Shown here piece after piece: positions 30,510-38,290 of a stretch of DNA of 40,273 nt (the stretch's first letter is position 1; the number at the start of each line of letters is the position of its first letter). This DNA comes from Neobacillus niacini NBRC 15566 (GTDB taxonomy: Bacteria > Bacillota > Bacilli > Bacillales > Cytobacillaceae), in contig NZ_BCVA01000049.1 in NCBI RefSeq assembly GCF_001591505.1, positions 1-40,273 of the forward strand, given 5' to 3'. The notes under the pieces were generated by a model that was not told the DNA's origin, ran no database searches, and saw only the letters and a program-made list of their open reading frames with translations. Made by a program: the position numbers and the translations under genes.

Positions 30510-32018
30510 GTGGTTATCAATCATAAAATCAGAACCATTTCCAAAAAATTAATCATATACATACTCCTTACTCTCGTTCCATCGGTATTAATCAGTTACT
30601 ACTTTGCAGATCATCAGGTTAAGGATGCGATGATTCAAAATAAAAACAGAGCTCAAAAATATGCCAATACACATGCAATTAACATTGAAAACTTTTTGGG
30701 AGAAACTGTGGGCAGGTTAGAAATGCTTGCTTCTTCCATCAACATTCAACATAGTAATCTTACGAATATCGAAGCGATTCTTAAGGATACCCAAGCTAAG
30801 GACTCTAGATTTTCAGGCTTTTACTTGACTAATTCCTCAGGCGATATATTGATCAGTACGAATCCAATAACATCCATTATCAATGTCGGTGACCGCCCCT
30901 ATTTCCAGCAAGCTATTAATACGGGACAAACAAGAATATCAGAGGCTCATATTGGCAGGGTAACAGGGCGTTATATCATAACCATTGCTACACCAATTGT
31001 CCAACATAGAGTGACAGAAAGCGTCCTGCTCGCGAGCCTGCGAATAGATGAAATCGAAAAGTCTTTAAACGGGTTCATTCATGAAGAGTTTATAATGGTT
31101 TCTGACTCTGACAATCAAACCCTTATAAAAGCAGGACCCTTAGCAAATAAAGATCATACTGTAAAATCTAGTATCGCGATAACCCAAGTTCCTTGGACGA
31201 TTTCAGCCTTTGTAATCCCTGAACATAATTTTTCCTATAAAAATATATTTTTAAAGTATCTCGTGATCTTCCTTACCATTACCAATATCATATTTTTGCT
31301 TGTAAAATATATTCTTTTAAGAAAAAGAGTAGAACATGAACAAAAACAAACCGAGATACAAAAACTTGAGTTAATTGGCAATCTTGCTGCAAGTACGGCG
31401 CATGAAATCAGAAACCCCCTAACCGGTATAAAGGGGTTAATCACGCTATTAAGTGAGGAACATCAGGATCAAAATTCTCAGTATTATTTTGGCGTGATTC
31501 AACAGGAAATAGACCGTATTAATGGGATTGTCAGTGAATTACTTGTCTTAGGTAAACCAACCACTCACACATTAAAAACATATGACGCAAAAACAATTAT
31601 TAAGGAAATTGAGCCGATTATCCAATCCGAAGCCAATCTAATGAATGTTGAGCTGATCATTCATTATGCAAACGGTGAGCTGCCTATTTCCTGTGTAAAG
31701 GACCATTTGAAGCAAGTTATTCTAAATCTATCAAAAAACTCTTTACAGGCTATGCCGAATGGCGGGAAATTGAAGATCATACTAGAGAAGCATGCTCAGA
31801 CTTGCGTGATTAGAGTGAAGGATACAGGTGTTGGCATGCCAAAAGAGCATTTAAGGCATGCATTTAGTCCATTTTTCACGATGAAAAAAGACGGTTCTGG
31901 ACTTGGATTGACCGTTTGCAAACGGATCATCGAATCTTTTGGCGGACAAATAGGTATGGATAGCAAGCCACATATTGGAACGCAAGTGGAAATTACATTT
32001 CCACTAATAGATAAATAA
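30510..32018 (+). CDS. Membrane sensor histidine kinase, orphan
   Basis: A 502-residue kinase. TM1 at about residues 13-31, an extracellular dCache-like sensor (about 40-240, with DRPYFQQAI and GRYIITIATPI), TM2 at about 246-270, a HisKA dimerisation domain with phospho-acceptor H298 in STAHEIRNPLTG, and HATPase motifs NLSKNSLQAM (N box), DTGVGMP (G1) and GSGLGL (G2). The layout resembles sporulation or stress kinases such as KinB/KinD. Start GTG 30510 has AAAGGGG 10 bases upstream. No response regulator gene is adjacent, so its partner lies elsewhere, as is usual for phosphorelay kinases. The twin small RNA candidates end 80 bases upstream. Signal unknown. Confidence 0.9.
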   Translation: MVINHKIRTISKKLIIYILLTLVPSVLISYYFADHQVKDAMIQNKNRAQKYANTHAINIENFLGETVGRLEMLASSINIQHSNLTNIEAILKDTQAKDSRFSGFYLTNSSGDILISTNPITSIINVGDRPYFQQAINTGQTRISEAHIGRVTGRYIITIATPIVQHRVTESVLLASLRIDEIEKSLNGFIHEEFIMVSDSDNQTLIKAGPLANKDHTVKSSIAITQVPWTISAFVIPEHNFSYKNIFLKYLVIFLTITNIIFLLVKYILLRKRVEHEQKQTEIQKLELIGNLAASTAHEIRNPLTGIKGLITLLSEEHQDQNSQYYFGVIQQEIDRINGIVSELLVLGKPTTHTLKTYDAKTIIKEIEPIIQSEANLMNVELIIHYANGELPISCVKDHLKQVILNLSKNSLQAMPNGGKLKIILEKHAQTCVIRVKDTGVGMPKEHLRHAFSPFFTMKKDGSGLGLTVCKRIIESFGGQIGMDSKPHIGTQVEITFPLIDK

Positions 32019-32025
32019 AATGACA

Positions 32026-32055
32026 AAAAGGTTAGTGCACTGGCACTAACCTTTA
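32026..32055. terminator. Bidirectional terminator between kinase and cyclase genes
   Basis: AAAGGTTAGTGC and GCACTAACCTTT form a perfect 12-bp stem with loop ACTG. It lies between the convergent kinase (stop 32018) and diguanylate cyclase (stop 32053) genes and overlaps the latter's stop codon. Confidence 0.85.
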
Positions 32056-33090
32056 TTTAATATAACTAACTTGGTTTCTGCCGCAATTTTTGCATTGATA
32101 TAGACCTTTGTCAGCTCGGTTCAATAAAGAATCAATACTGTCACCATGTCTAGAATGGGTAACTCCAAAACTTGCTGTAAGCTTTCCTGCCCCCTTGAAA
32201 TGATGATCAGCCCCTATTTTTCTTAGATCCTCCGCAAGCTTAACCGTTTCTTCCCCTGCCGTACTAGAGATGATAATAAACTCTTCACCACCCCAACGTC
32301 CAAAAAGCTCTCGATTGATTAGCTGCTGCTGGATGAGTTCTGCTAATTCTACGAGAACTTCATCACCAATTTTATGCCCGTAATTATCATTCACTGACTT
32401 AAAATGATCAATGTCAAAGAAAATGATAGAAAAGCCTTCTCTCTTTTCCTCAAAATTCTTGAGTTTCTTTTCAAGCCATTCATCAATCCGCAGACGATTG
32501 GCTATTCTCGTTAAAGAATCGTAATAGGCGTGCTTTTTAAACATTTCAAGATCTGCATAAGTCTTAAACACATGCTGAGCATAGTAGAGAACAATAATGT
32601 AAACGAGGTTAGCAAAGTAGTACTGCCCCAGCGAATCAATCGATTCTGTGGAAAGAACATGTAAATACATGATTCCCATAATAAAGGTGGTAAGAAATAT
32701 TACGATGGAGTAATATAACCCCCGTTTTGTCCCAAGGGTTAAGAAAAAGAACAAAGTGATGATTGGCATCCAGATGATAAAATCTCCAAGAGACCCGCCA
32801 TCTACAACCATATAGTTACGGACTGCGTCAAAAAAAGTCGTAACATGATAATAACTAACCAGTGCCAAGTTGGAGTATTCAGTGAAGGGTATAAACAGTC
32901 TTTTGTACAGAAAAAACCAACTCAAGCTAAACCAAATAGTAAGAATGTTATTAATGGTAAACTCAAATAGGTGTACGCCATCAACATTTTGTAACAGCGT
33001 ATTTGAGATGAGAGAAATTACAATACATGGTATAACCCATAAATAGATGCGGATTTTAAGCTCATTAAGTGATTCAAATCTCGTTAACAT
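32053..33090 (-). CDS. Membrane-bound GGDEF diguanylate cyclase
   Basis: A 345-residue protein with about six transmembrane helices in the first 180 residues (an MHYT/7TM-like sensor without a recognisable ligand motif) and a C-terminal GGDEF domain. The active site is RWGGEEF (GGEEF at 267-271), with the metal Asp in FFDIDHFKSVND. The product would be cyclic di-GMP. The inhibitory RxxD site five residues upstream of GGEEF is absent (INRELFG), so no product inhibition of that type is expected. It is convergent with the sensor kinase. GGGAGATGAG precedes the ATG with a long spacer, so the start is likely but not certain. Confidence 0.9.
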   Translation of the reverse strand: MLTRFESLNELKIRIYLWVIPCIVISLISNTLLQNVDGVHLFEFTINNILTIWFSLSWFFLYKRLFIPFTEYSNLALVSYYHVTTFFDAVRNYMVVDGGSLGDFIIWMPIITLFFFLTLGTKRGLYYSIVIFLTTFIMGIMYLHVLSTESIDSLGQYYFANLVYIIVLYYAQHVFKTYADLEMFKKHAYYDSLTRIANRLRIDEWLEKKLKNFEEKREGFSIIFFDIDHFKSVNDNYGHKIGDEVLVELAELIQQQLINRELFGRWGGEEFIIISSTAGEETVKLAEDLRKIGADHHFKGAGKLTASFGVTHSRHGDSIDSLLNRADKGLYQCKNCGRNQVSYIK

Positions 33091-33265
33091 TTGATGATCT
33101 CATCTCCCACCTACACCCCTATCACCTATTATATCAAACATATTATAAGGAAAACTATATTGTGGAAACTGTTAAAAATTTTAGTTTACGGGCAAATTGA
33201 AGTATCAAATCCCTGTATAAACCATACGCGGACGGACATATTAAAAAATAAAAAAGGAAAAATAG

Positions 33266-33739
33266 ATGATAGGACTTTTGATTGCACTGGCCGCCTTTAA
33301 TTTTTTGGGTTTTAAAACAAATAAATTACTAAGCGGGAACCAAATTCTTCATATTTGGTTATTTACGATTGCCTTTCAGGTGCTATTCGATATTTTTATT
33401 GAATTCAAGTATCATGCTTACTGGTACTTTGACAAAGAATTAGACTGGCGGGGAGTTCTCCCTCATGTGTTCCTCATTCCCCCAGTAAATATGGTTTTTC
33501 TAAATTGGTTCCCTTATAAAAAGGGATGGAAAAAACAATCCATTTATTTAACTATTTTTGTGATTACCATTTTAATCTATGAACTTATTACCCTGCTGCC
33601 TCACCCTTGGGGATACTTTCATTATGGCTGGTGGAAACTGTGGCATGCAGCTATCCTTGACCCTATACTATTACTTACCTTATTGGGTTTCTATAAGTGG
33701 ATTTGCCATTTAGAAAAGAAAGCTTGTTCCAATTATTGA
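33266..33739 (+). CDS. CBO0543-family membrane protein
   Basis: A 157-residue membrane protein with four or five helices, tryptophan- and tyrosine-rich (HAYWYFDKELDW, LPHPWGYFHYGWWKLWHA). This matches the CBO0543 family of small Firmicute membrane proteins, whose function is unknown. AAAAGGAAAAATAG precedes the ATG. It stands alone on the plus strand and ends 7 bases before the convergent phospholipase-like gene, with no clear terminator between. Confidence 0.8.
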   Translation: MIGLLIALAAFNFLGFKTNKLLSGNQILHIWLFTIAFQVLFDIFIEFKYHAYWYFDKELDWRGVLPHVFLIPPVNMVFLNWFPYKKGWKKQSIYLTIFVITILIYELITLLPHPWGYFHYGWWKLWHAAILDPILLLTLLGFYKWICHLEKKACSNY

Positions 33740-33745
33740 TTTGGT

Positions 33746-34036
33746 CTAGCGTCTGTTCTGATGACGACATGTGAAGCTGGTTTTTAACTTCATGAAATTA
33801 TACATGACATTGGCTTGTCTGCCTTTTTTTGAATGGGGATTTCTTTTGGGATGAAGGCATTCTGTGAACGTTTTATCGCAGTAACAAGAGGAGTATCCTT
33901 TTTTTAGACAAAGGTCATGTTTATAACAGCAGGAATCTACATCATTAACAGGAGCTCCTGGACCGCTGCAGCCAGGTCCACACCAGTTATACCCTGAAAA
34001 AATACAGAACCGAAACGTTTTTCTTCTACAACTCAT
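33746..34036 (-). CDS. Phospholipase A2-like mini-protein
   Basis: A 96-residue, cysteine-rich protein with the secreted/parvovirus-type PLA2 core: calcium loop WCGPGCSGPG (residues 18-27) and catalytic CCYKHDLC with the H40-D41 pair. PLA2 hydrolyses the sn-2 ester of phospholipids. Length is at the lower limit for the fold; the C-terminal third is basic (KRNPHSKKGRQ). No signal peptide is visible, which is unusual for a disulfide-rich enzyme and suggests spore, lysis-dependent or non-classical release. The ribosome binding site is perfect (AAGGAGGTGATTAT before ATG). Monocistronic. Activity is inferred from the motif only. Confidence 0.8.
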   Translation of the reverse strand: MSCRRKTFRFCIFSGYNWCGPGCSGPGAPVNDVDSCCYKHDLCLKKGYSSCYCDKTFTECLHPKRNPHSKKGRQANVMYNFMKLKTSFTCRHQNRR

Positions 34037-34130
34037 ATAATCACCTCCTTTTAATAATATATGTAGTTGCTAGACAGTGAGGACAAGCTAGTATCCCGGC
34101 TGTATGAAAAAATCACCTTTACGTGGGCAC

Positions 34131-34158
34131 GCAAAAAAAGGAAATCTGTCTGATTTCC
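34131..34158 (-). terminator. Terminator of the HD hydrolase gene
   Basis: GGAAATC and GATTTCC form a 7-bp stem with loop TGTCT; on the minus strand a seven-T run follows. It lies 56 bases after the HD gene stop. Confidence 0.7.
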
Positions 34159-34213
34159 TCTATAACTCAAATTGGTTATTAATAAATATGTATGAAGTTA
34201 CGGATCCTTTCCC

Positions 34214-34759
34214 CTATTTCAATTCCCCAAAAAGTCTATCTACTTCATCTCGTAATTCGGTTAATAAATCAAAATCAGATTGTACCCCCAAACTATCTAC
34301 CACATTCGTGTAATACCACCTTTGCTGTTCTTTACCCGCATTAAATCTGATCCAAACCTCTTCTCCAACTTGTTCATAATCTCTTATAATGGAACGGATA
34401 TTATGAAGTTTATCTGCACAGACTACAGCTCGTATATCCTCAGAGGCCGTTTTTAAAAATTCAATTGTATGTTCCTTTCTAGCTTTCCATGGAAGGGATT
34501 TATCAGGTTCTGAACTGCCTTCAACAATTTTTGCAATGTTTGACCCAAAGTCCCTTTTGATTTCATCCAGTGTCAGCGGCGTATCTTCAACCGTATCGTG
34601 TAAAATTCCAGCTGCAACGATCTCTTCGCTGTACCCTTTTTCTAATAGCATAAAGCCTACAGTGACAGGGTGTGTAATATAAGGAATATCCGTGTTTTTC
34701 CTATATTGTCCTTCATGACTTTTACTAGCTGCCAGCAGAGCCTTTTCTAAAATATCCAC
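34214..34759 (-). CDS. RelA/SpoT-type HD-domain hydrolase (small alarmone hydrolase-like)
   Basis: A 181-residue protein consisting of one HD domain of the RelA/SpoT/MESH1 type. Visible motifs: YITHPV (His ligand), ILHDTVED (the HD pair plus Glu-Asp) and CADKLHN (Asp ligand), in the order seen in manganese-dependent (p)ppGpp 3'-pyrophosphohydrolases. No synthetase, TGS or ACT domain follows, so it would only hydrolyse. The start is GTG 34759, with GGAAGG about 8 bases upstream. Monocistronic. It might cleave (p)ppGpp or NADPH as MESH1-type enzymes do; the substrate is not certain. Confidence 0.82.
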   Translation of the reverse strand: MDILEKALLAASKSHEGQYRKNTDIPYITHPVTVGFMLLEKGYSEEIVAAGILHDTVEDTPLTLDEIKRDFGSNIAKIVEGSSEPDKSLPWKARKEHTIEFLKTASEDIRAVVCADKLHNIRSIIRDYEQVGEEVWIRFNAGKEQQRWYYTNVVDSLGVQSDFDLLTELRDEVDRLFGELK

Positions 34760-34943
34760 TTTTTGACCTTCCTTCCATCATTCTAACAATCTTCTATTTT
34801 TACCTTATTTCATCATGTTATACAAATCTCCTTCTCACTTTTCAATATAAAAATTTATTTCAATAGAAAATAATGTATTTGTCCAAACACATACTTTTAT
34901 AAAAGCATATTCTGTAGTACAAGCTTGAAAGGGGGGATATGAA

Positions 34944-35117
34944 ATGAATAATAATAGAAGACAACGTGATGAAGAGCGCAGAGAAGTCAGAAGAGTATTT
35001 ATTGATGCAGAAGAAGTTATTATCCGTGCTGATAGAGTAAGAATTGTTGGCGATGATAACAGAAGAGAAGACAGAGATGACAGAAGAGAAGACAGAAGAC
35101 GCTCGTTCTGGTTTTAA
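34944..35117 (+). CDS. 57-residue Arg/Asp/Glu-rich small protein
   Basis: An ORF from ATG 34944 to TAA 35115-35117, preceded by AAAGGGGGG. The protein is dominated by charged residues: an N-terminal MNNNRRQRDEERREVRRV, a central beta-like VFIDAEEVIIRADRVRIVGDD, then alternating Arg/Asp/Glu repeats (RREDRDDRRED) and a final SFWF. The central part alternates hydrophobic and charged residues, as in a small beta hairpin. A strong terminator follows. I do not recognise it; such proteins in Bacillaceae are often spore-associated, but nothing here proves that. The good ribosome binding site, own terminator and coding bias make it a likely real gene. Confidence 0.72.
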   Translation: MNNNRRQRDEERREVRRVFIDAEEVIIRADRVRIVGDDNRREDRDDRREDRRRSFWF

Positions 35118-35146
35118 TTAGTATGTCTAGGGATTAATTGATTCCT

Positions 35147-35184
35147 CAGGCTGGTGAGACAAAAAATCTCACCAGCCTGTTTTT
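35147..35184 (+). terminator. Terminator of the 57-residue protein gene
   Basis: CAGGCTGGTGAGA (35147-35159) and TCTCACCAGCCTG (35167-35179) form a perfect 13-bp stem followed by TTTTT. Confidence 0.9.
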
Positions 35185-35243
35185 ATCTCTCCTAAAAGTT
35201 ATTGAATATGGTAAATTATTCAATATAAAAGAAAGCAGGTGGT

Positions 35244-36023
35244 ATGATGTTAGAAAAATTTCAAGTTTATATGTCCTCATTCAAACAAGATAGAATGATT
35301 AGAGTCTATTTACCTGAAAGTTATCATGAATCACATAAATGTTATCCTGTATTGTATATGCACGACGGTCAAAATGTTTTTGAAGATGAAGGTGCCATTA
35401 AAGGGGTATCTTTAGGTCTGAAAGATTACTTGGAAGAAAAGAAGGTAGAAATCATCGTGGTAGCGATTGATTTAAATCCTGAAGGAGAAGAACGTATTAA
35501 CGAGTACTGTCCATGGAAAAATGGCGCCATCGCCGAAAAAATCATTGGCCAGCCAAGCTTTTCAGGCGGCAGGGGTGAACAATACTTGGCATTTATCGTA
35601 AATGAACTCAAACCGTTAATAGATGATAAATACCGAACAATCCATGAACATACTTCAATGGCAGGAATTTCGTTAGGTGGACTTATCTCTACATATGCAG
35701 CCTGTCGATATCCACAAATTTTCAAGCGAATTGCGGCGATATCACCTGGATATTATAGGAACCAAGAGGAACTTGAGGTATTTGTAAGAAATTCTGACCT
35801 GTCTGAAATTGAGAAGTTTTATATGGATTTTGGCACCCATGAAATACGTGATGATGAGGAGCTTAATAACCATTTTACAGATATGATTCAATCCATCTAT
35901 GAAATCGTGAGCAGTAAAATAGTGGATACCCGCTTTGAAACAATTCAAAATGGCGAGCACAACTATACATCGTTTAAGAAGAGAATTGGTGAAGTACTAT
36001 CCTATCTTTATTCTGATTTGTAA
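35244..36023 (+). CDS. Alpha/beta-hydrolase esterase (esterase D/Fes-like)
   Basis: A 259-residue putative esterase. The fold's strand-turn YPVLYMHDGQNVF gives the oxyanion region, the nucleophile elbow is GISLGG (Ser143), and the late QNGEHNYTSF supplies the His. Members cleave esters of phenolic acids, siderophores or acylated sugars; B. subtilis YbbA, which trims ferric siderophores, is a similar protein. AGGTGG lies upstream of two adjacent ATGs (35244 and 35247); the second fits the spacing better but changes only one residue. Cytoplasmic (no signal peptide). Monocistronic; substrate unknown. Confidence 0.85.
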   Translation: MMLEKFQVYMSSFKQDRMIRVYLPESYHESHKCYPVLYMHDGQNVFEDEGAIKGVSLGLKDYLEEKKVEIIVVAIDLNPEGEERINEYCPWKNGAIAEKIIGQPSFSGGRGEQYLAFIVNELKPLIDDKYRTIHEHTSMAGISLGGLISTYAACRYPQIFKRIAAISPGYYRNQEELEVFVRNSDLSEIEKFYMDFGTHEIRDDEELNNHFTDMIQSIYEIVSSKIVDTRFETIQNGEHNYTSFKKRIGEVLSYLYSDL

Positions 36024-36029
36024 GCTTAA

Positions 36030-36078
36030 ACAGGTATGGTCAAGGAGAGACCATACCTGTTATGTGAACATAATTTTT
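36030..36078 (+). terminator. Hairpin after the esterase gene
   Basis: ACAGGTATGGTC (36030-36041) and GACCATACCTGT (36049-36060) form a perfect 12-bp stem. A second, small hairpin (TTATG/CATAA) follows and ends in TTTTT, so termination probably occurs at about 36078. Confidence 0.65.
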
Positions 36079-36092
36079 ATCTTTCGGTCATT

Positions 36093-36224
36093 ATGACGCA
36101 TATTGTTACGATAAACCCGGCTCCTGCCATTTATCGGCACTATGATCCTATTATTGTTACCATTAATCCTGCTCTTTTCATTTTGGCACTTGAACCTTAT
36201 GTTACTCAAGCAATCTGTGTTTAA
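36093..36224 (+). CDS. Possible 43-residue small protein with a repeated motif
   Basis: Short ORF MTHIVTINPAPAIYRHYDPI... to ICV, stop at 36222-36224. The peptide contains VTINPA twice, 17 residues apart. The two copies use different codons at four of six positions (GTT ACG ATA AAC CCG GCT versus GTT ACC ATT AAT CCT GCT), which is what selection on a protein would give. Against it, no ribosome binding site is seen before ATG 36093, and the frame stays open further upstream through the hairpin. It is unrecognised; treat as tentative. Confidence 0.35.
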   Translation: MTHIVTINPAPAIYRHYDPIIVTINPALFILALEPYVTQAICV

Positions 36225-36241
36225 GTCTTCTTTAGAGTATA

Positions 36242-36694
36242 CTAAAATGGTTTTAGTATCATTAAAGCAATAATCACAATAAAAATAGCATTTTCCAAAT
36301 GTTCATAGCGAAAAAGTATTTTTGATAAACGATAATATTCTTCAGGAATTTCATCGTCTTTATGTGACGCTAATAAAGCCTTAACTGGTTTGGATCGAGG
36401 TGATAGAACAAGCGGACCAATTGCCAGTGCTGCTAAAAATAGAATAAGACTTGTTACATACCAGCCCATACGAAACAAACTAGGATTCATAAAGCCCATA
36501 ATTAAACCTGTGATGAGTAACAGCGTTCCGCCCACCATAACAAAAATATGCAGTTTATGTCGTATGGCATAAGAATGTCTTAACTCCGTCATCGTTTTTC
36601 CTGACTTTACAACGGTCGTTAAGATAAAACCGGGACCCATTCCCATAATCGCAGAAAAAATATGTAAAACTACTATAATTTTATAGAAAGTCAT
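36242..36694 (-). CDS. DUF2269-family membrane protein
   Basis: A 150-residue protein with four transmembrane helices (about residues 4-24, 50-70, 77-97 and 128-147). The start MTFYKIIVVLHIFSAIMGMG and the RHKLHIFVMVGG segment match DUF2269 integral membrane proteins, whose function is unknown; the intramembrane histidines recall small redox or ion-channel-like proteins but this is not evidence of function. GGAGG precedes the ATG by 8 bases. Monocistronic, minus strand. Confidence 0.82.
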   Translation of the reverse strand: MTFYKIIVVLHIFSAIMGMGPGFILTTVVKSGKTMTELRHSYAIRHKLHIFVMVGGTLLLITGLIMGFMNPSLFRMGWYVTSLILFLAALAIGPLVLSPRSKPVKALLASHKDDEIPEEYYRLSKILFRYEHLENAIFIVIIALMILKPF

Positions 36695-36830
36695 TTAATC
36701 AACCTCCAAACTTGACTTCACTATTTTAACATAATGGTGGTTGAAACGGTTTTTATGTACTTATTCTGTCAAAAAACTTTCTATTTTTAAATGATATAAT
36801 ATAGGAAATAAGACAGAAGGGGCAGCAAAC

Positions 36831-37214
36831 ATGCGCAAAATTATTAAATTTCTATATATCATCATCGGTTTTATTGCCCTAGGCTTAGGCGTTTTGGGTC
36901 TTGTTTTACCAGTGTTGCCGACAACTCCTTTGCTTCTCTTAGCCTCCTACTGCTTTGTGAAGGGGTCTGAACGATTCGAGCGCTGGTTTAAAGGGACAAC
37001 TCTTTATAAACGCCATTTAGAGACTTTTGTCAAAGAACGGGCCATGACATTAAAACAAAAACTTTCGATCCTGCTATTTGCTGACGTGATGATCGCTATT
37101 CCTTTTTTTATCTTAGAAAGTTTTTTCGTCCGGCTCATGCTGGTCTTGATTGTTTTTTATAAATATTATTACTTCATTTATAAAATAAAAACGGTTCCAG
37201 AAGCAAAAAAATAA
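36831..37214 (+). CDS. YbaN-like DUF454 membrane protein
   Basis: A 127-residue membrane protein with an N-terminal hairpin of two helices (LYIIIGFIALGLGVLGLVLP and LLLLASYCFVKGS, given separately) and a third/fourth helix in the C-terminal half. LPVLPTTPLLLLA followed by the FKGTTLYKRHLETFVKERAMT region is the DUF454/YbaN signature. Function unknown. AAGGGG lies 9 bases before the ATG. It is convergent with a GNAT gene and ends at a shared hairpin. Confidence 0.85.
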   Translation: MRKIIKFLYIIIGFIALGLGVLGLVLPVLPTTPLLLLASYCFVKGSERFERWFKGTTLYKRHLETFVKERAMTLKQKLSILLFADVMIAIPFFILESFFVRLMLVLIVFYKYYYFIYKIKTVPEAKK

Positions 37215-37250
37215 CCGAGAGCCAAGGAGTCGCCTCCGAGCTTTCGGTTT
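37211..37250 (+). terminator. Terminator of the YbaN-like gene
   Basis: AACCGA (37212-37217) pairs with TCGGTT (37243-37248), with an inner GGAG/CTCC stem, followed by TTATAT. It lies between the convergent YbaN-like and GNAT genes. Confidence 0.65.
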
Positions 37251-37759
37251 TATATTGAACGGCAATATCTCAGTGATACGTACTCTTCACCTTCTACGTT
37301 GCCATACCCATTTTGTTCTTGTTGAAAAATAAATCCTCGTGCTTCATAGAAAGGGATACCCATCTCATTCCCTTTATGTACGGAGACCCACTGCTCACTC
37401 GCGTTAAATTCTTCTTTCTGCTGTTTCGTAATCGCTTCAAGCAAGTTGGTTCCAATTCCTTCATTGCGCCGGTTGGGATCCAAATACAGCACAAAGATTT
37501 CTCCTGCTGTCTCATTGATCATTCCTCCCCCGCCAGCACCAACTACGTTATCATTTTCGACCGCTACAAAGTAGCCTCCCCAATACCTGCTGGATTTGGT
37601 TACTTCATCCAATATTCTTTCGGTGTTGTAAAATTCACTTATGATTCTCTCTATATATTCTTTTGAATGTGTTTCACCGTATGTTGATTGATATCCTTCA
37701 GAACACACTTTTGCTATGCCTTGAACATGAATAGGGTTTGCTTTGCAAATGTTAATCAT
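37250..37759 (-). CDS. GNAT-family N-acetyltransferase 1
   Basis: A 169-residue acetyltransferase of the GNAT fold. The acetyl-CoA loop is LDPNRRNEGIGTNLL (R/Q-x-x-G-x-G/A), with beta-4 EIFVLYLDP before it and the C-terminal PFYEARGFIFQQ beta-bulge motif. TAAGGAG precedes the ATG. It is the last of three minus-strand genes (GST-like, GNAT 2, GNAT 1) with 11 bases to GNAT 2, so probably one operon. Acceptor substrate cannot be read from sequence. Confidence 0.87.
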   Translation of the reverse strand: MINICKANPIHVQGIAKVCSEGYQSTYGETHSKEYIERIISEFYNTERILDEVTKSSRYWGGYFVAVENDNVVGAGGGGMINETAGEIFVLYLDPNRRNEGIGTNLLEAITKQQKEEFNASEQWVSVHKGNEMGIPFYEARGFIFQQEQNGYGNVEGEEYVSLRYCRSI

Positions 37760-37770
37760 GGGATAACTCC

Positions 37771-38280
37771 TTATTCTTGATTAAGGGAAAGTCGATAGGC
37801 TTTTACAACGATTCCATCGTCAGCAGGTTCAAAGTCGTACTGTGGCAATCGTTCAAATCCCATTGCTTCATATAATTTCATTGCCGTTTCCATGAATTCT
37901 CCGGTATGCAGCCCAACCGCCTGATAGCCCTTCGCTTTAGCCCGCTTAATGCATTCAGCAACTAAAGCTGACGCAACACCTTTACCTCTCATTTCCGGTG
38001 ATACAGTCAGCATTCGAATTTCCGGATAATCTAGTATTTCTACATTTCCTTCATAGGCATCGATTTTAGCTGGAAACAGGACGACGCTTCCCGCAATCTT
38101 CCCATCAATTTCAGCTACTATTCTCTCAACACCTGGAAGTGTATCACCCTCTGATAATATTGCCTGCTTAAGAGCCAGCCAATGACCTTCCGGAATTTTT
38201 GCTGAATGTTCTACATAGGCGTTGACTCTTTGCTCTCGTAAATAAGGTAATTCAGTTTCCATTGCTTCACGAATAATCAT
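37771..38280 (-). CDS. GNAT-family N-acetyltransferase 2
   Basis: A 169-residue GNAT acetyltransferase. The acetyl-CoA loop is SPEMRGKGVASALV, with MLTVSPE before it and LYEAMGFERLPQYDF near the end. I start it at ATG 38280 (MIIREAMETELPYLREQ), 7-8 bases after AGGAG; an in-frame start at 38298 adds six residues but overlaps the upstream gene. It sits between the GST-like gene (10-base gap) and GNAT 1 in a probable three-gene operon. Not closely related to GNAT 1. Acceptor unknown. Confidence 0.87.
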   Translation of the reverse strand: MIIREAMETELPYLREQRVNAYVEHSAKIPEGHWLALKQAILSEGDTLPGVERIVAEIDGKIAGSVVLFPAKIDAYEGNVEILDYPEIRMLTVSPEMRGKGVASALVAECIKRAKAKGYQAVGLHTGEFMETAMKLYEAMGFERLPQYDFEPADDGIVVKAYRLSLNQE

Positions 38281-38290
38281 CACTACGCTC

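Noticed and set aside
36036..36092. Upstream extension of the VTINPA ORF
   Set aside because: It runs through the 12-bp esterase hairpin and has no ribosome binding site, so only the part from 36093 is kept as tentative.
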